Origin: a virus
Virus record (IMG/VR): IMGVR_UViG_3300023118_000001
Coordinates: 1-64,000 of that record
DNA: 64,000 bases
Direction: 5' to 3' (one strand)
The notes under the pieces are model-generated. The model had not been told where the DNA came from. It did not search any database and was given only the letters and a program-made list of their open reading frames with translations. Both the position numbers and the translations under genes were made by a program. Shown here one piece after another: positions 1-6,077 of the stretch. How positions within the stretch are numbered: the stretch's first letter is position 1; every line of letters begins with the position of its first letter.

Positions 1-210
1 TTGTTGAAAGTGGCTGAAACTGGCGATTTATATCAGGGTCTCAGCAGCAATCCATACTCCCCTCACAGCGATCCCTTATATCTCCCCCATACCCCCTCTA
101 TACCCCCTCTTCTTGTTAACTCTGTAAGAGTAAGAGATACAGCCGTTCGTCTGGAATCTCTTGACAACACTATTTTCTTGTTTCCCTTCGGTAAACGAGA
201 GCCAACACCT
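1..210. other. Left-end stretch without a supported gene
   Basis: I see no convincing gene here. It lies downstream of the leftward genes at 211-1240. The minus strand can encode a 14-residue peptide starting at 214 and overlapping the stop of the preceding gene, which is too short to claim. Two near-identical copies of ATACCCCCTCT lie side by side around 88-111. A TTGACA at 162-167 has no matching -10 box on the plus strand. Confidence 0.5.
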
Positions 211-402
211 TCATGGCTGCCCAGGGTTGTGGACTCGGGTGGCACCGCGCCGCGGGCAGGCCCTGTGCGCTGCCCGACGCTCCATGACGCCGCACAGCGC
301 CACTCCGGGCAGCACAAGGGCGCAAAACGCGCCACAGAGCGTCACAAGGGCTGCCAGCGGCACCGACAGCCCCATGCTCAGCAGAAACGCCATCAGACCC
401 AT
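211..402 (-). CDS. Small membrane protein, unknown function
   Basis: A 63-residue protein whose first 40 residues are almost entirely hydrophobic (about residues 2-40, enough for one long or two short membrane helices), followed by a basic, proline- and arginine-rich tail. The start is supported by a very strong ribosome site (AAGGAGG, 7 nt before the ATG), better than that of most genes around it. The gene overlaps the end of its upstream neighbour by 10 nt, so the two are probably translated together. No family was recognised. Small membrane proteins in phage early regions often act on host envelope functions or superinfection, but nothing here specifies that. Confidence 0.7.
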   Translation of the reverse strand: MGLMAFLLSMGLSVPLAALVTLCGAFCALVLPGVALCGVMERRAAHRACPRRGATRVHNPGQP

Positions 403-764
403 AAGTCGACCTCCTTGCTGAAGGGCGTGAAGTCAATCTCGCTGTCCTTCCACTGGTAGCCGCAGACGCCGGTTGCACGGCCACCTTGTTGCACCGCCTC
501 AGCCGGGGTGAAGCGCTGCCCCTCGATGGAATACACGAACTCGCAGTGATCCTTGATGATCGCCGTGAGGTAGGCGTCACGCAGACCTTCGGCGTAGGCA
601 TGGAGATTGGGGCGATCGCTGCTGATATAGCGGGTGACGTCCTCGGTGAACATGCGTTCGAAGTCGGCCCGTGCCAGGCGCAGCAGCTTGGTGATTTCGT
701 AGAGGGTCAGCACCGCGCTGCAAATGTGGGCGCGGCTGGTCAGCGCATCCTTGTTGCGGTTCAT
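393..764 (-). CDS. Hypothetical protein, 123 aa
   Basis: Unrecognised soluble protein of 123 residues, rich in charged and aromatic residues, with no clear motif. Start chosen at the ATG that overlaps the previous gene's stop (ATGA) and has GAGGAG seven bases upstream; a longer reading frame runs further upstream but overlaps the preceding gene. It is the middle member of a three-gene leftward cluster (761-1240, this gene, 211-402), all coupled by overlaps, so the three products are likely made together. Confidence 0.75.
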   Translation of the reverse strand: MNRNKDALTSRAHICSAVLTLYEITKLLRLARADFERMFTEDVTRYISSDRPNLHAYAEGLRDAYLTAIIKDHCEFVYSIEGQRFTPAEAVQQGGRATGVCGYQWKDSEIDFTPFSKEVDLWV

Positions 765-1240
765 GCCTGCGCTCCTCGAGTGAGACGGGACAGGGTTTGA
801 GTGAGGGCGCCTACCAGGCCGCTGGTGGCGTAGTTGTCCAGCTGCGGCAGTGGCACACCGGTCTGCTGCGCAATCCACTGCGGGAGCTGGCGCAGGGCGT
901 AGACGATGCCCGCGTCACCCTGCTCCTTGGCGTTTTGCAGGGCCATGTCCCACGCACCGGGGTTTTCGATCAGGTCGCTCATTTTCAGGCGGCGCACCGG
1001 CGTCTTGGCGGTGCTGCGCAGCGGGCGGAAGTTGTGGTGGGTTTCGCACCAGTCGCTGAGCTTGTTGACGGCCAACGCGGTGTGGATGGCACCGATGAAG
1101 GTGTGCACCGGGTGCTGACCGTTGAAGCGGTACACGCTGCAAGCGTAGATATTGGTCAGGCTGAGGGGCAGGTCGAGGTCGGCGGACAGGTCGACGTTTT
1201 GCGCTTTGATCGCGGCGGACAGGCGGCACATGATGGACAT
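761..1240 (-). CDS. Hypothetical protein, 159 aa
   Basis: Unrecognised 159-residue protein. No signal peptide or membrane segment. The start has AAGGAA eight bases upstream, inside a leader (AGCAATAAGGAATA) that is repeated almost exactly in front of the gene at 1755-2522, suggesting a shared translation-initiation design. It is the first gene after the terminator at 1379-1410, so it needs either its own promoter (the 1241-1378 gap contains two 14-bp direct repeats) or read-through of that terminator. Confidence 0.75.
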   Translation of the reverse strand: MSIMCRLSAAIKAQNVDLSADLDLPLSLTNIYACSVYRFNGQHPVHTFIGAIHTALAVNKLSDWCETHHNFRPLRSTAKTPVRRLKMSDLIENPGAWDMALQNAKEQGDAGIVYALRQLPQWIAQQTGVPLPQLDNYATSGLVGALTQTLSRLTRGAQA

Positions 1241-1263
1241 GGTGGGTATTCCTTATTGCTGAT

Positions 1264-1308
1264 TTATGGGAGAAATTCGTTGTGTAACAAATACTTATGG
1301 GAAAATTT
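1264..1308. repeat. Two 14-bp direct repeats, possible operator pair
   Basis: The motif TTATGGGARAAWTT occurs at 1264-1277 and 1295-1308, exactly 31 bp apart, about three helical turns, in the gap upstream of the leftward gene that starts at 1240. A weak minus-strand promoter-like pair (TTGTTA, CATAAA) lies in the same gap. The same-face spacing fits a pair of binding sites, but no regulator is identified. Confidence 0.4.
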
Positions 1309-1378
1309 CCGAAGTCTTTTCAGAGTTTGGAAGCTTTCCTATCGGTATTCGCTGACAGCGTAGACGGCGCGCGCGAAT

Positions 1379-1410
1379 AAAAAAGGCTCAGGCGTGGGGA
1401 CGCCTGAGCC
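1379..1410 (-). terminator. Rho-independent terminator (leftward)
   Basis: A perfect 11-bp stem (GGCTCAGGCGT at 1385-1395 with its complement at 1400-1410) closes a four-base loop; an A6 tract at 1379-1384 becomes U6 in the leftward transcript. It lies after the lipoprotein gene and before three more leftward genes. Confidence 0.88.
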
Positions 1411-1437
1411 AAGGGGCTCCAGTCTGCGGAGTGGGGG

Positions 1438-1701
1438 TTAGAAAATCAGGTTGGACCGCGTCGGGGCGCTGATTTGCACCGCGGCCGGCTGGACGTCGGC
1501 CATGGGCACCACTTCGCAAGTGGCTTGCCGGCCCATTAGCTGCAAGGCGTCGGCCATGGTCGCGCAATTCTCGATTTCGGCCATGGTCGCGCCGTCAAAG
1601 CGCTGCAACTCCGACCGTGAACACTGGTCGTGGGGAACAATGCCCGGCTGCACCGGGGCGGGAGAGCACGACAACACAAGCAAGAAAGCGGCAACGGCCA
1701 T
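1438..1701 (-). CDS. Putative small lipoprotein
   Basis: An 87-residue protein beginning with a short signal-like stretch (MAVAAFLLVLSC) where the VLSC resembles a lipobox with Cys at position 12, followed by a proline-rich spacer. The mature part has two further cysteines (about residues 27 and 46) and no recognised domain. The ATG is preceded by AAAGGA, eight bases away. Placed directly after the 255-aa gene and just before a strong terminator, it is the last gene of the first leftward unit. A phage lipoprotein in an early region could act in superinfection exclusion, but this is only a guess from its predicted location. Confidence 0.65.
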   Translation of the reverse strand: MAVAAFLLVLSCSPAPVQPGIVPHDQCSRSELQRFDGATMAEIENCATMADALQLMGRQATCEVVPMADVQPAAVQISAPTRSNLIF

Positions 1702-1754
1702 GGAAGAGATCCTTTTGTGTGTGGGGCGCTGGGCGCCCCGATTGAGGGTTAGGG

Positions 1755-2522
1755 TTAGGCCGCTTTGGCGACTTTGCCACCGGCACGCTTGTCGGCGCCT
1801 TTGTTGTTGCCGTTGCCGTTGGTGCCGACGCCAGCGCTTTGCAGGGCTTTGGCCACGTCGACCGATTCGCCTTTGTTGGCTTCGGCGCTGAATTGAGCGT
1901 CGAGGGCCATGTACAGGGCTTTGGCGTGGGCCAGCGCTGACCAAAGTTCTTCTTTGGTGCCGATGAAGCGGGAATCCTTGAGGCACTTGAGGGCCTTTTC
2001 GGCTTGGTTGGCGAACGCCTTGGCGGTCATTTTCGGCGCCTCCTCCTCGGTCTCCTCGGGAGCGGCCTTTTCAAGATTCTTGAATTCCGTGAAAGTCAAA
2101 GCGAAGTCACCGAAGGCGCTGTAGAACTTCGAACCAACTTGTTTAACCGTGTCGGATTCCTCAGTGGCGCCGACCGCTACAAAGTGAGTCGCCACAATCG
2201 ACTCTTTTTGCAACTTCACAAGGCCCATTTTGTGGGACTTTTTGTCCCAAACAAGGCGCGGAAAGTGGGCTTTAATGTAGCGGTAAAGTTCGGTGCCCAG
2301 TTTCGACAAGTCGCCGGACTTCAAAGTCATAACCGGCAGTTGGAACAAAGTGTCGATCCAGTTACGGTTGCCGTGTTGGGCCATTTGTATGGCGGCGGCA
2401 TTCGCCCAAACAGACAGGATTGTTTCATGTTTGGAAAAGGACTTCTTGTAGGCGGCAATCAAACGGGCGTCTACAGTGGTGCCTTGTACTGTGATGGTTT
2501 TGATTTCGATTTGCTTAGTCAT
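1755..2522 (-). CDS. Hypothetical early protein, 255 aa
   Basis: First gene behind the long leftward leader. 255 residues: a mixed N-terminal two-thirds, an acidic patch near residue 155 (EETEEEAP), then an alanine/lysine-rich segment and a Gly/Asn-rich basic tail. No catalytic motif or family recognised. The start is clear: ATG with AAGGAATAAGATC in front. An isolated promoter, an untranslated leader of several hundred bases and first position in the unit all suggest abundant or early expression. The flexible basic tail would suit nucleic-acid binding, which is inference only. Confidence 0.8.
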   Translation of the reverse strand: MTKQIEIKTITVQGTTVDARLIAAYKKSFSKHETILSVWANAAAIQMAQHGNRNWIDTLFQLPVMTLKSGDLSKLGTELYRYIKAHFPRLVWDKKSHKMGLVKLQKESIVATHFVAVGATEESDTVKQVGSKFYSAFGDFALTFTEFKNLEKAAPEETEEEAPKMTAKAFANQAEKALKCLKDSRFIGTKEELWSALAHAKALYMALDAQFSAEANKGESVDVAKALQSAGVGTNGNGNNKGADKRAGGKVAKAA

Positions 2523-2553
2523 GATCTTATTCCTTATTGCTAGTGGGTTATGG

Positions 2554-2581
2554 CAAGGGCCCTTGGTATTAAGGGCCCTTG
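2554..2581 (-). repeat. Inverted repeat of self-palindromic arms
   Basis: CAAGGGCCCTT and AAGGGCCCTTG flank a six-base loop. Each arm is itself a palindrome (AAGGGCCCTT), so the arms can pair with each other or act as two tandem protein sites. It lies 32-59 bases upstream of the ATG of the 255-aa gene and lacks a U tract, so it is not an ordinary terminator. Confidence 0.7.
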
Positions 2582-2644
2582 ATCTAGCACACTAGGGGTT
2601 AGTGGTAGGGGGTTGTTAATTCTAAATGCTTAGTTCTAATCATC

Positions 2645-2669
2645 GGGCCTAGCCATGTAGGGTAGGCCC
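2645..2669 (-). repeat. Leader hairpin GGGCCTA/TAGGCCC
   Basis: Seven-base inverted repeat with an 11-base loop, in the leftward leader. Confidence 0.5.
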
Positions 2670-2784
2670 TTGTAGTCATTCACTATCCGTTGTTTGTATG
2701 TCGGTGGCGTGGCGTATGTAGTATCAGTATAAGGATAAGCAGCCGTCGCCCCGTGCGTCTCGGTTAGTGTGTTGCGGTCAGGGA

Positions 2785-2796
2785 TGTTAAAGAGTG
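2785..2796 (-). promoter_or_regulatory. boxA-like antitermination site 2
   Basis: On the minus strand this reads CACTCTTTAACA, one base different from the other copy at 3087-3098 and from the bacterial rRNA boxA core GCTCTTTAACA, which is bound by NusB/S10. It lies about 260 bases before the first leftward gene. Confidence 0.6.
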
Positions 2797-2915
2797 GTAA
2801 CAATCTACAATGCATCACTAGGCTTTACCTGTATCTAACAACCCCGGTGGGGAGTGAACATGGCTCGATTCCGTTGATAAAGGTTAAACCGTATACAGGG
2901 CATCTGCTGTTTACC

Positions 2916-2941
2916 CTATCGGCCGTGTGGATATCCGATAG
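2916..2941 (-). repeat. Leader hairpin CTATCGG/CCGATAG
   Basis: Seven-base inverted repeat with a 12-base loop, between the two CCGTATACAG copies. Confidence 0.5.
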
Positions 2942-3023
2942 TGCCGTATACAGTATGGAAGTTAAGACTACGATCATATAGAAACCTGAGGCTGGTCAGG
3001 TTCTCGCAGGCAAGTCTTCCCCG

Positions 3024-3048
3024 TAACTCAAATTGCTTATTTGAGTTA
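3024..3048 (-). repeat. Leader hairpin TAACTCAAAT/ATTTGAGTTA
   Basis: Perfect 10-bp stem with a five-base loop, AT-rich, downstream of the first boxA on the leftward transcript. There is no U tract after it. It could be an RNA element or an operator. Confidence 0.65.
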
Positions 3049-3056
3049 TTGTTGTC

Positions 3057-3068
3057 GCGGGAATCCGC
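3057..3068 (-). repeat. Small tetraloop hairpin after boxA (boxB-like)
   Basis: GCGG and CCGC enclose a four-base loop, 18 bases downstream of the first boxA. The boxA-then-small-hairpin order is that of lambdoid nut sites, but the stem is only 4 bp and no N-like protein was recognised. Confidence 0.35.
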
Positions 3069-3086
3069 AAGTGTGACGCATTGAAT

Positions 3087-3098
3087 TGTTAAAGAGCG
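3087..3098 (-). promoter_or_regulatory. boxA-like antitermination site 1
   Basis: On the minus strand this reads CGCTCTTTAACA, identical over its 11-base core to the enterobacterial rRNA boxA. It lies about 80 bases after the predicted start of the leftward transcript, the position expected for an antitermination signal. Confidence 0.7.
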
Positions 3099-3171
3099 GG
3101 CAAGGCGCGGGCAAAGGACCGGCCTAGCGGTAGGGCCCGAGGGCCTTACCTGTGAAGCGATTCGTTGTTGC

Positions 3172-3201
3172 TTGGTACATGTCAAATACTAGAGATATAA
3201 G
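3172..3201 (+). promoter_or_regulatory. Candidate sigma70 promoter, rightward
   Basis: TTGGTA (3172-3177), 18-bp spacer, TATAAG (3196-3201). It interlocks with the opposing leftward promoter at 3186-3214, so RNA polymerase cannot occupy both. It would drive the rightward block beginning at 3454 after passing a hairpin with a T tract. Confidence 0.45.
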
Positions 3202-3214
3202 GACATAAGGTCAA
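3186..3214 (-). promoter_or_regulatory. Candidate sigma70 promoter, leftward
   Basis: On the minus strand: TTGACC (3214-3209), a 17-bp spacer, TAGTAT (3191-3186). Best promoter match upstream of the leftward genes; transcription would begin near 3178. Confidence 0.6.
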
Positions 3215-3255
3215 GCGGAAAAAGAAAGAAAAGTGAAAATAAATGAGGGCCGATG

Positions 3256-3335
3256 CCAGGCACCCCACCCCCATTTTCTAGCACGGGAGTGACGTGCCAC
3301 AGTGCCTGGGTCATCCCTAGGATTTTTTACTTTTT
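3256..3335 (+). terminator. Branched hairpin with T tract, possible leader attenuator
   Basis: CCAGGCAC (3256-3263) pairs with GTGCCTGG (3302-3309) and encloses an inner GCACG/CGTGC hairpin (3281-3297). A short imperfect stem and two T6 runs follow (to 3335). It sits between the rightward promoter and the first rightward gene, so it would stop or regulate early rightward transcription. Confidence 0.4.
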
Positions 3336-3453
3336 TCAAATTTCCCCCTATCCTCCACCCACCCCGGCACGCTAGCCCGCAAGTCCCCTGCCGAACCCCG
3401 CGACACCGACGGTGTCACACCCCACAACACCCACGACAGGGAAGCCCCTCACC

Positions 3454-4287
3454 ATGACCACCACCAAGAAACCCCCACTCAAGACCAAAACCAAAACCAA
3501 AGCCGCCCCCACCAAGGCACGCAAGCCCAAAGCCTCGCCGACAGTGACCGACGCCCCCAAGCCCACAGTCACCAAGTCCGCCCGTGCCTCAGCCCAACCC
3601 AAGGCCGCACCAGGTGCGATCCCCGTCGGCGGCACCGACACTCAGGTCCAGGCCCGCAACGCGACCGAGATCCAGGCCGACGGCATCAACACGCAGGAAC
3701 AGGCCCTCGCCCTCGGCAAGCACTTTCTGCCAGCCAACACGGACCGTCCGCTGTCCGAAGCCGAGGCCTACTCGCTCAAGCCTGAAGACGTCGACAACTC
3801 GACCCTGGCCCGCGTGACCGAGCGCTTCAACGGCGTGGAGATGACTGAGGTCCCGATCCCCAGCTCCGAAGCCCTCGGCGCCCAGCCTGCCGTCGTGTAC
3901 ACCGGTGAAGCCCCGGCCTTCGCTGCCCAGCCTCAGCCAGACCCGGCCCCCAAGACCCCGGCCCAGGACGCCTTCGGCACCGCCGCTGAGCAGCAGTCCA
4001 TTCCACCGGCCAAGCGCCGCGCTGCGGTCGGCCTGCACTTCGCCAACCGGATCACTCGGTTGAAGATGACACTGCACGGTGTGGAGCAGCTGCCCGGCGA
4101 CGAGTCCAACCCGTTGACCCGCTGCTCCTTCGGCGCCGTCTATTCGGCGGACGAGATGAACGAGGACAGCGTGTATGGCAAGGCCACCCCGTATGCCAAC
4201 CTGCAATACAACGTGCGCAGTGATCTGGCGGCCGGCATGGAGGTCGGCGCTGCGTATTACATTGACGTCCAGAAGGTGCCGAGTTAA
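3454..4287 (+). CDS. Hypothetical protein with histone H1-like basic N-terminus
   Basis: 277 residues. The first ~55 are almost only Lys, Thr, Pro and Ala (repeated KTK and PK/AK units), like histone H1-type or other DNA-binding tails; the middle (about 60-200) is acidic, Ala/Pro-rich and likely disordered; the C-terminal ~80 residues (from AAVGLHFANRITRLKMTLHG) look folded. Start at the ATG with AGGGAAG nine bases upstream. First gene of the rightward unit, closed by its own terminator at 4363-4400, so it may be produced separately from the virion genes. Function unknown; DNA binding is inferred from composition only. The run of CCC-ending codons in the tail differs from the rest of the window. 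Confidence 0.75.
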   Translation: MTTTKKPPLKTKTKTKAAPTKARKPKASPTVTDAPKPTVTKSARASAQPKAAPGAIPVGGTDTQVQARNATEIQADGINTQEQALALGKHFLPANTDRPLSEAEAYSLKPEDVDNSTLARVTERFNGVEMTEVPIPSSEALGAQPAVVYTGEAPAFAAQPQPDPAPKTPAQDAFGTAAEQQSIPPAKRRAAVGLHFANRITRLKMTLHGVEQLPGDESNPLTRCSFGAVYSADEMNEDSVYGKATPYANLQYNVRSDLAAGMEVGAAYYIDVQKVPS

Positions 4288-4362
4288 ATTTGGACCTCCT
4301 AAGGGTTGCACCGCTGCAAATCAGTCAGTCCCGACCATGAGTTCCTGACTGAGCAACACCCG

Positions 4363-4400
4363 AGACCTCCTGGGCCTAGTCCTCCCAGGAGGTCTTTTTT
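4363..4400 (+). terminator. Rho-independent terminator
   Basis: Perfect 12-bp stem (AGACCTCCTGGG at 4363-4374 with 4384-4395), nine-base loop and a T6 tract. A second inverted repeat, TCAGTCAG/CTGACTGA (4321-4352), lies just upstream. Ends the 3454-4287 transcript. Confidence 0.92.
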
Positions 4401-4433
4401 ATTGCCCACGTTTCCCTCAGAAGCTATGCTCCG

Positions 4434-4449
4434 CTCGCCAACTAGCGAG
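4434..4449. repeat. Interspersed 16-bp palindrome, copy 1
   Basis: CTCGCCAACTAGCGAG, 15/16 to the consensus CTCGCTAACTAGCGAG. Its end supplies the GAGG ribosome site of the small gene at 4460. Confidence 0.7.
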
Positions 4450-4459
4450 GAAAGTGCAG

Positions 4460-4612
4460 ATGAACGACCTTTTCGTAGGAGTTTGGATGATGCTAGACAC
4501 CCTGTGGGACTGGTCCGCCTCGCTCAATACCTTCCACTTCATTGCCTTCACCGCCTGCTACGCAGTCGGCCGGCGCCACGGTAAGGAAACTCCCCATGTC
4601 CAACCCAAATGA
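4460..4612 (+). CDS. Small membrane-anchored protein, 50 aa
   Basis: A 50-residue product with an aromatic N-terminal half (MNDLFVGVWMMLDTLWDW), a hydrophobic segment around residues 25-37 and a basic C-terminal end. The ATG has GAGGAAAG six bases upstream, part of the palindromic repeat. It overlaps the next gene by 17 nt in another frame, suggesting translational coupling. Unknown function; the overlap and good ribosome site are the main reasons to call it real. Confidence 0.6.
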   Translation: MNDLFVGVWMMLDTLWDWSASLNTFHFIAFTACYAVGRRHGKETPHVQPK

Positions 4613-5348
4613 CGCGCTGACATCCCTGAACTTCATCCCCGAATCCGAGCCAGGCAAGGGCGACGGTCAGGGCTGGCGACTGAAGAAGGACGGCACCGTC
4701 GAGATCTGCGGTGCGTTCGTCAAGGGCACGCGGTTCAGTTACCGCTGCGAGGCTGGTGAGCAGGGCCAGGTACAGATCACTCCGGAGACCTGCACCGCTG
4801 AGGTAAAACCGACCTACAAATGCCCGGGCAATATGGACTGGAGCATCCTCGACCTCGAATGGGTGGCTGACCTCGGGGTGTTGCAGACCAAGGGCTTCGA
4901 CGGTGTGAAGCCAGGCTTTCGCATGGGCACACTGGAGGTGAGCGAACCCACTGCGCGGGCACGCGAAGCTTCCGAGATCGCACACATCATGGGTACGACC
5001 GGCGCGATCCTTAAAGAGGCCGAGACCCGCGCAAAGGCCGACAGGGCTGCGGTATCCATGAGAATAGAGATGCCTGGTGGAACTGTGACGCTGGGTAACC
5101 TGGCAGGCAGCATGCTCGAGGAGTTCAGCAACGACACCGCAGCCCTGGTCGCCAACGCCACCCAAAGCCTCGAGCAGCTGATCAGCCACCACAACCGGAT
5201 GATCATCGAGATGGAGAAGATCGAGGGCGGTAGCATCGACTTGCTGATCATGGCCAGCCAGCAATTTCGCATGGGCGAGGCGCTGCTGCGGGAACTGTTG
5301 CGCAAAGTTGACACACAAGATGTTGACGACGGCCACAAACCTCGCTAA
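4596..5348 (+). CDS. Hypothetical protein, 250 aa
   Basis: Unrecognised. About residues 15-95 look beta-rich with a Cys-containing region (cysteines near 38, 51, 67 and 75), the remainder is helical (long amphipathic stretches with MEKIEGG and LLRELLRKV), suggesting an oligomerising C-terminal part. The start is the ATG preceded by AAGGAA seven bases away, rather than the in-frame upstream ATG. Its last 30 bases contain a promoter that probably drives the tRNA genes. Its isolation from the virion genes gives no clue to function. Confidence 0.75.
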   Translation: MSNPNDALTSLNFIPESEPGKGDGQGWRLKKDGTVEICGAFVKGTRFSYRCEAGEQGQVQITPETCTAEVKPTYKCPGNMDWSILDLEWVADLGVLQTKGFDGVKPGFRMGTLEVSEPTARAREASEIAHIMGTTGAILKEAETRAKADRAAVSMRIEMPGGTVTLGNLAGSMLEEFSNDTAALVANATQSLEQLISHHNRMIIEMEKIEGGSIDLLIMASQQFRMGEALLRELLRKVDTQDVDDGHKPR

Positions 5349-5351
5349 ATT
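5323..5351 (+). promoter_or_regulatory. Candidate promoter for the tRNA cluster
   Basis: TTGACG (5323-5328), 17-bp spacer, TAAATT (5346-5351), at the very end of the preceding gene and about 70 bp before tRNA-Gln. The -10 overlaps a degenerate copy of the interspersed palindrome. Confidence 0.5.
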
Positions 5352-5356
5352 GCGGG
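5341..5356. repeat. Interspersed 16-bp palindrome, degenerate copy
   Basis: CTCGCTAAATTGCGGG, 13/16 to the consensus; overlaps the -10 box of the tRNA promoter. Confidence 0.4.
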
Positions 5357-5418
5357 CTCTGACGCTCAAGGGTTTGCGGGTTGTGGGTTGACCAGTCCAA
5401 GGATGGACACCAAAGTTT

Positions 5419-5494
5419 GGGGGAGTCGTCAAGCGGTTAAGACCCGGGGTTTTGAACCCCGTATGCGTTGGTTCGATCCCAACCTCCCCTTCCA
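5419..5494 (+). tRNA. tRNA-Gln (anticodon UUG)
   Basis: A 76-nt cloverleaf: acceptor GGGGGAG with CTCCCCT (one G-U pair at the end), D arm GTC/GAC around AAGCGGTTAA, anticodon stem CGGGG/CCCCG with loop TTTTGAA (anticodon TTG), T arm GTTGG/CCAAC with loop TTCGATC, and an encoded CCA. It reads CAA and CAG. The discriminator base is T, whereas bacterial tRNA-Gln usually has G. Confidence 0.93.
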
Positions 5495-5578
5495 TAGTTC
5501 CAGGTTGAAAGCGCAAGCCAGTGCGAAAGGTTTCACCTAACCCCGGTAAGTCTGGCTCGGGGAACCTGGACCGAACAT

Positions 5579-5654
5579 AGCGAAGTAGCTCAGTTGGCAG
5601 AGTAATCCCTTCATACGGGACTGGTCGGTGGTTCGATTCCACTCTTCGCTACCA
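5579..5654 (+). tRNA. tRNA with CAU anticodon (Met or Ile2)
   Basis: A 76-nt cloverleaf: acceptor AGCGAAG/CTTCGCT, D arm GCTC/GAGT around AGTTGGCA, anticodon loop TTCATAC (CAT), T arm GGTGG/CCACT with loop TTCGATT, discriminator A, encoded CCA. One pair at the top of the anticodon stem (A-C) is mismatched. The A1-T72 acceptor pair argues neither clearly for initiator nor elongator Met. If the C34 is modified to lysidine it would read AUA (Ile2) instead. Confidence 0.9.
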
Positions 5655-5751
5655 AACACGCGCAGGCTGCTCCGTTTTCTTGCAAGTGCGGAGCGGTTAT
5701 GGAAGCCCGATAGGAAGTAGGCCTCGTAAGCCGAAATGTCGAATAGGCGCC

Positions 5752-5864
5752 AGGATGGCGGAAAAGCCCGGGGTCCAAAGGAAGCGTACCAAGTGCTGGG
5801 GATCAGGATGACGCGCAAGGGCTGATGGAACCGCGACGGAGTAGCTACCCGTCCGCCCCATCCT
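5752..5864 (+). ncRNA. Candidate structured RNA between tRNAs and terminator
   Basis: No reading frame fits. The ends form a perfect 7-bp closing stem (AGGATGG 5752-5758 with CCATCCT 5858-5864). Inside, CGG/CCG (5759-5761, 5831-5833), AGCCC/GGGCT (5765-5769, 5819-5823) and GACGG/CCGTC (5835-5839, 5849-5853) nest without conflict; the last has a GTAGCTAC loop. At 113 nt and lacking a T arm it is not a normal tRNA. It shares a transcript with two tRNAs and ends before a strong terminator. Not matched to a known RNA family by eye. Confidence 0.45.
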
Positions 5865-5899
5865 AAGTTGCGGGAATAAGCCTGATCACTGACACACTG

Positions 5900-5931
5900 A
5901 AAGCCCGGTCATAGTGCCCGGGCTTTCTTTT
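5900..5931 (+). terminator. Rho-independent terminator of the tRNA unit
   Basis: AAAGCCCGG (5900-5908) pairs with CCGGGCTTT (5918-5926), followed by CTTTT. Ends the tRNA/ncRNA transcript. Confidence 0.88.
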
Positions 5932-5941
5932 GTCCGCAAAC

Positions 5942-5957
5942 CCCGCTAACCTGCGAG
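5942..5957. repeat. Interspersed 16-bp palindrome, degenerate copy
   Basis: CCCGCTAACCTGCGAG, 13/16 to the consensus; just after the tRNA terminator and 120 bp before the HU-like gene. Confidence 0.45.
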
Positions 5958-6077
5958 TTATGTCGGCCCGTGACCCCGAGTACCTAATCCTCTATTGACC
6001 CACGGATAACGGCCACCAGGCTGTAACGGAGCAAGAAGCTCTCGCCGACGCCCAACTCAACGAACGGATTCCTTGCC

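Larger units (their letters stand above)
2523..3185 (-). other. Long structured 5' leader of the leftward unit
   Basis: About 660 bases with no supported gene on either strand, less GC-rich than the surroundings. On the leftward transcript it contains, in order, boxA-like sites at 3098-3087 and 2796-2785 and inverted repeats at 3068-3057, 3048-3024, 3002-2983, 2941-2916, 2669-2645 and 2581-2554. CCGTATACAG occurs twice (2889-2898, 2944-2953). Short frames inside it lack ribosome sites. It reads as a regulatory RNA region (antitermination leader), possibly also containing a replication origin. Confidence 0.6.

Noticed and set aside
162-190. TTGACA at 162-167 as a rightward promoter
   Set aside because: No acceptable -10 at 16-18 bp; the 17-bp position holds CCCTTC.
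1-459. Plus-strand reading frame of 152 codons at the left end
   Set aside because: No ribosome site; opposes three coupled minus-strand genes with clear starts; its residues are low-complexity Arg/His-rich, as in antisense frames of GC-rich DNA.
2636-2818. Minus-strand 60-codon frame in the long leader
   Set aside because: No ribosome site and it covers a boxA-like element; the region reads better as a regulatory leader.
3402-3416. GACACCGACGGTGTC as an operator
   Set aside because: A single short palindrome without repeats or promoter overlap; noted only.
4548-5642. Long antisense frame (364 codons) across two plus-strand genes and a tRNA
   Set aside because: Opposes real genes and runs through both tRNAs; a by-product of GC-rich third positions.
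5640-5751. Possible third tRNA between the CAU tRNA and the candidate RNA
   Set aside because: No T-arm signature; only isolated short stems (GCTCCG/CGGAGC at 5669-5695).
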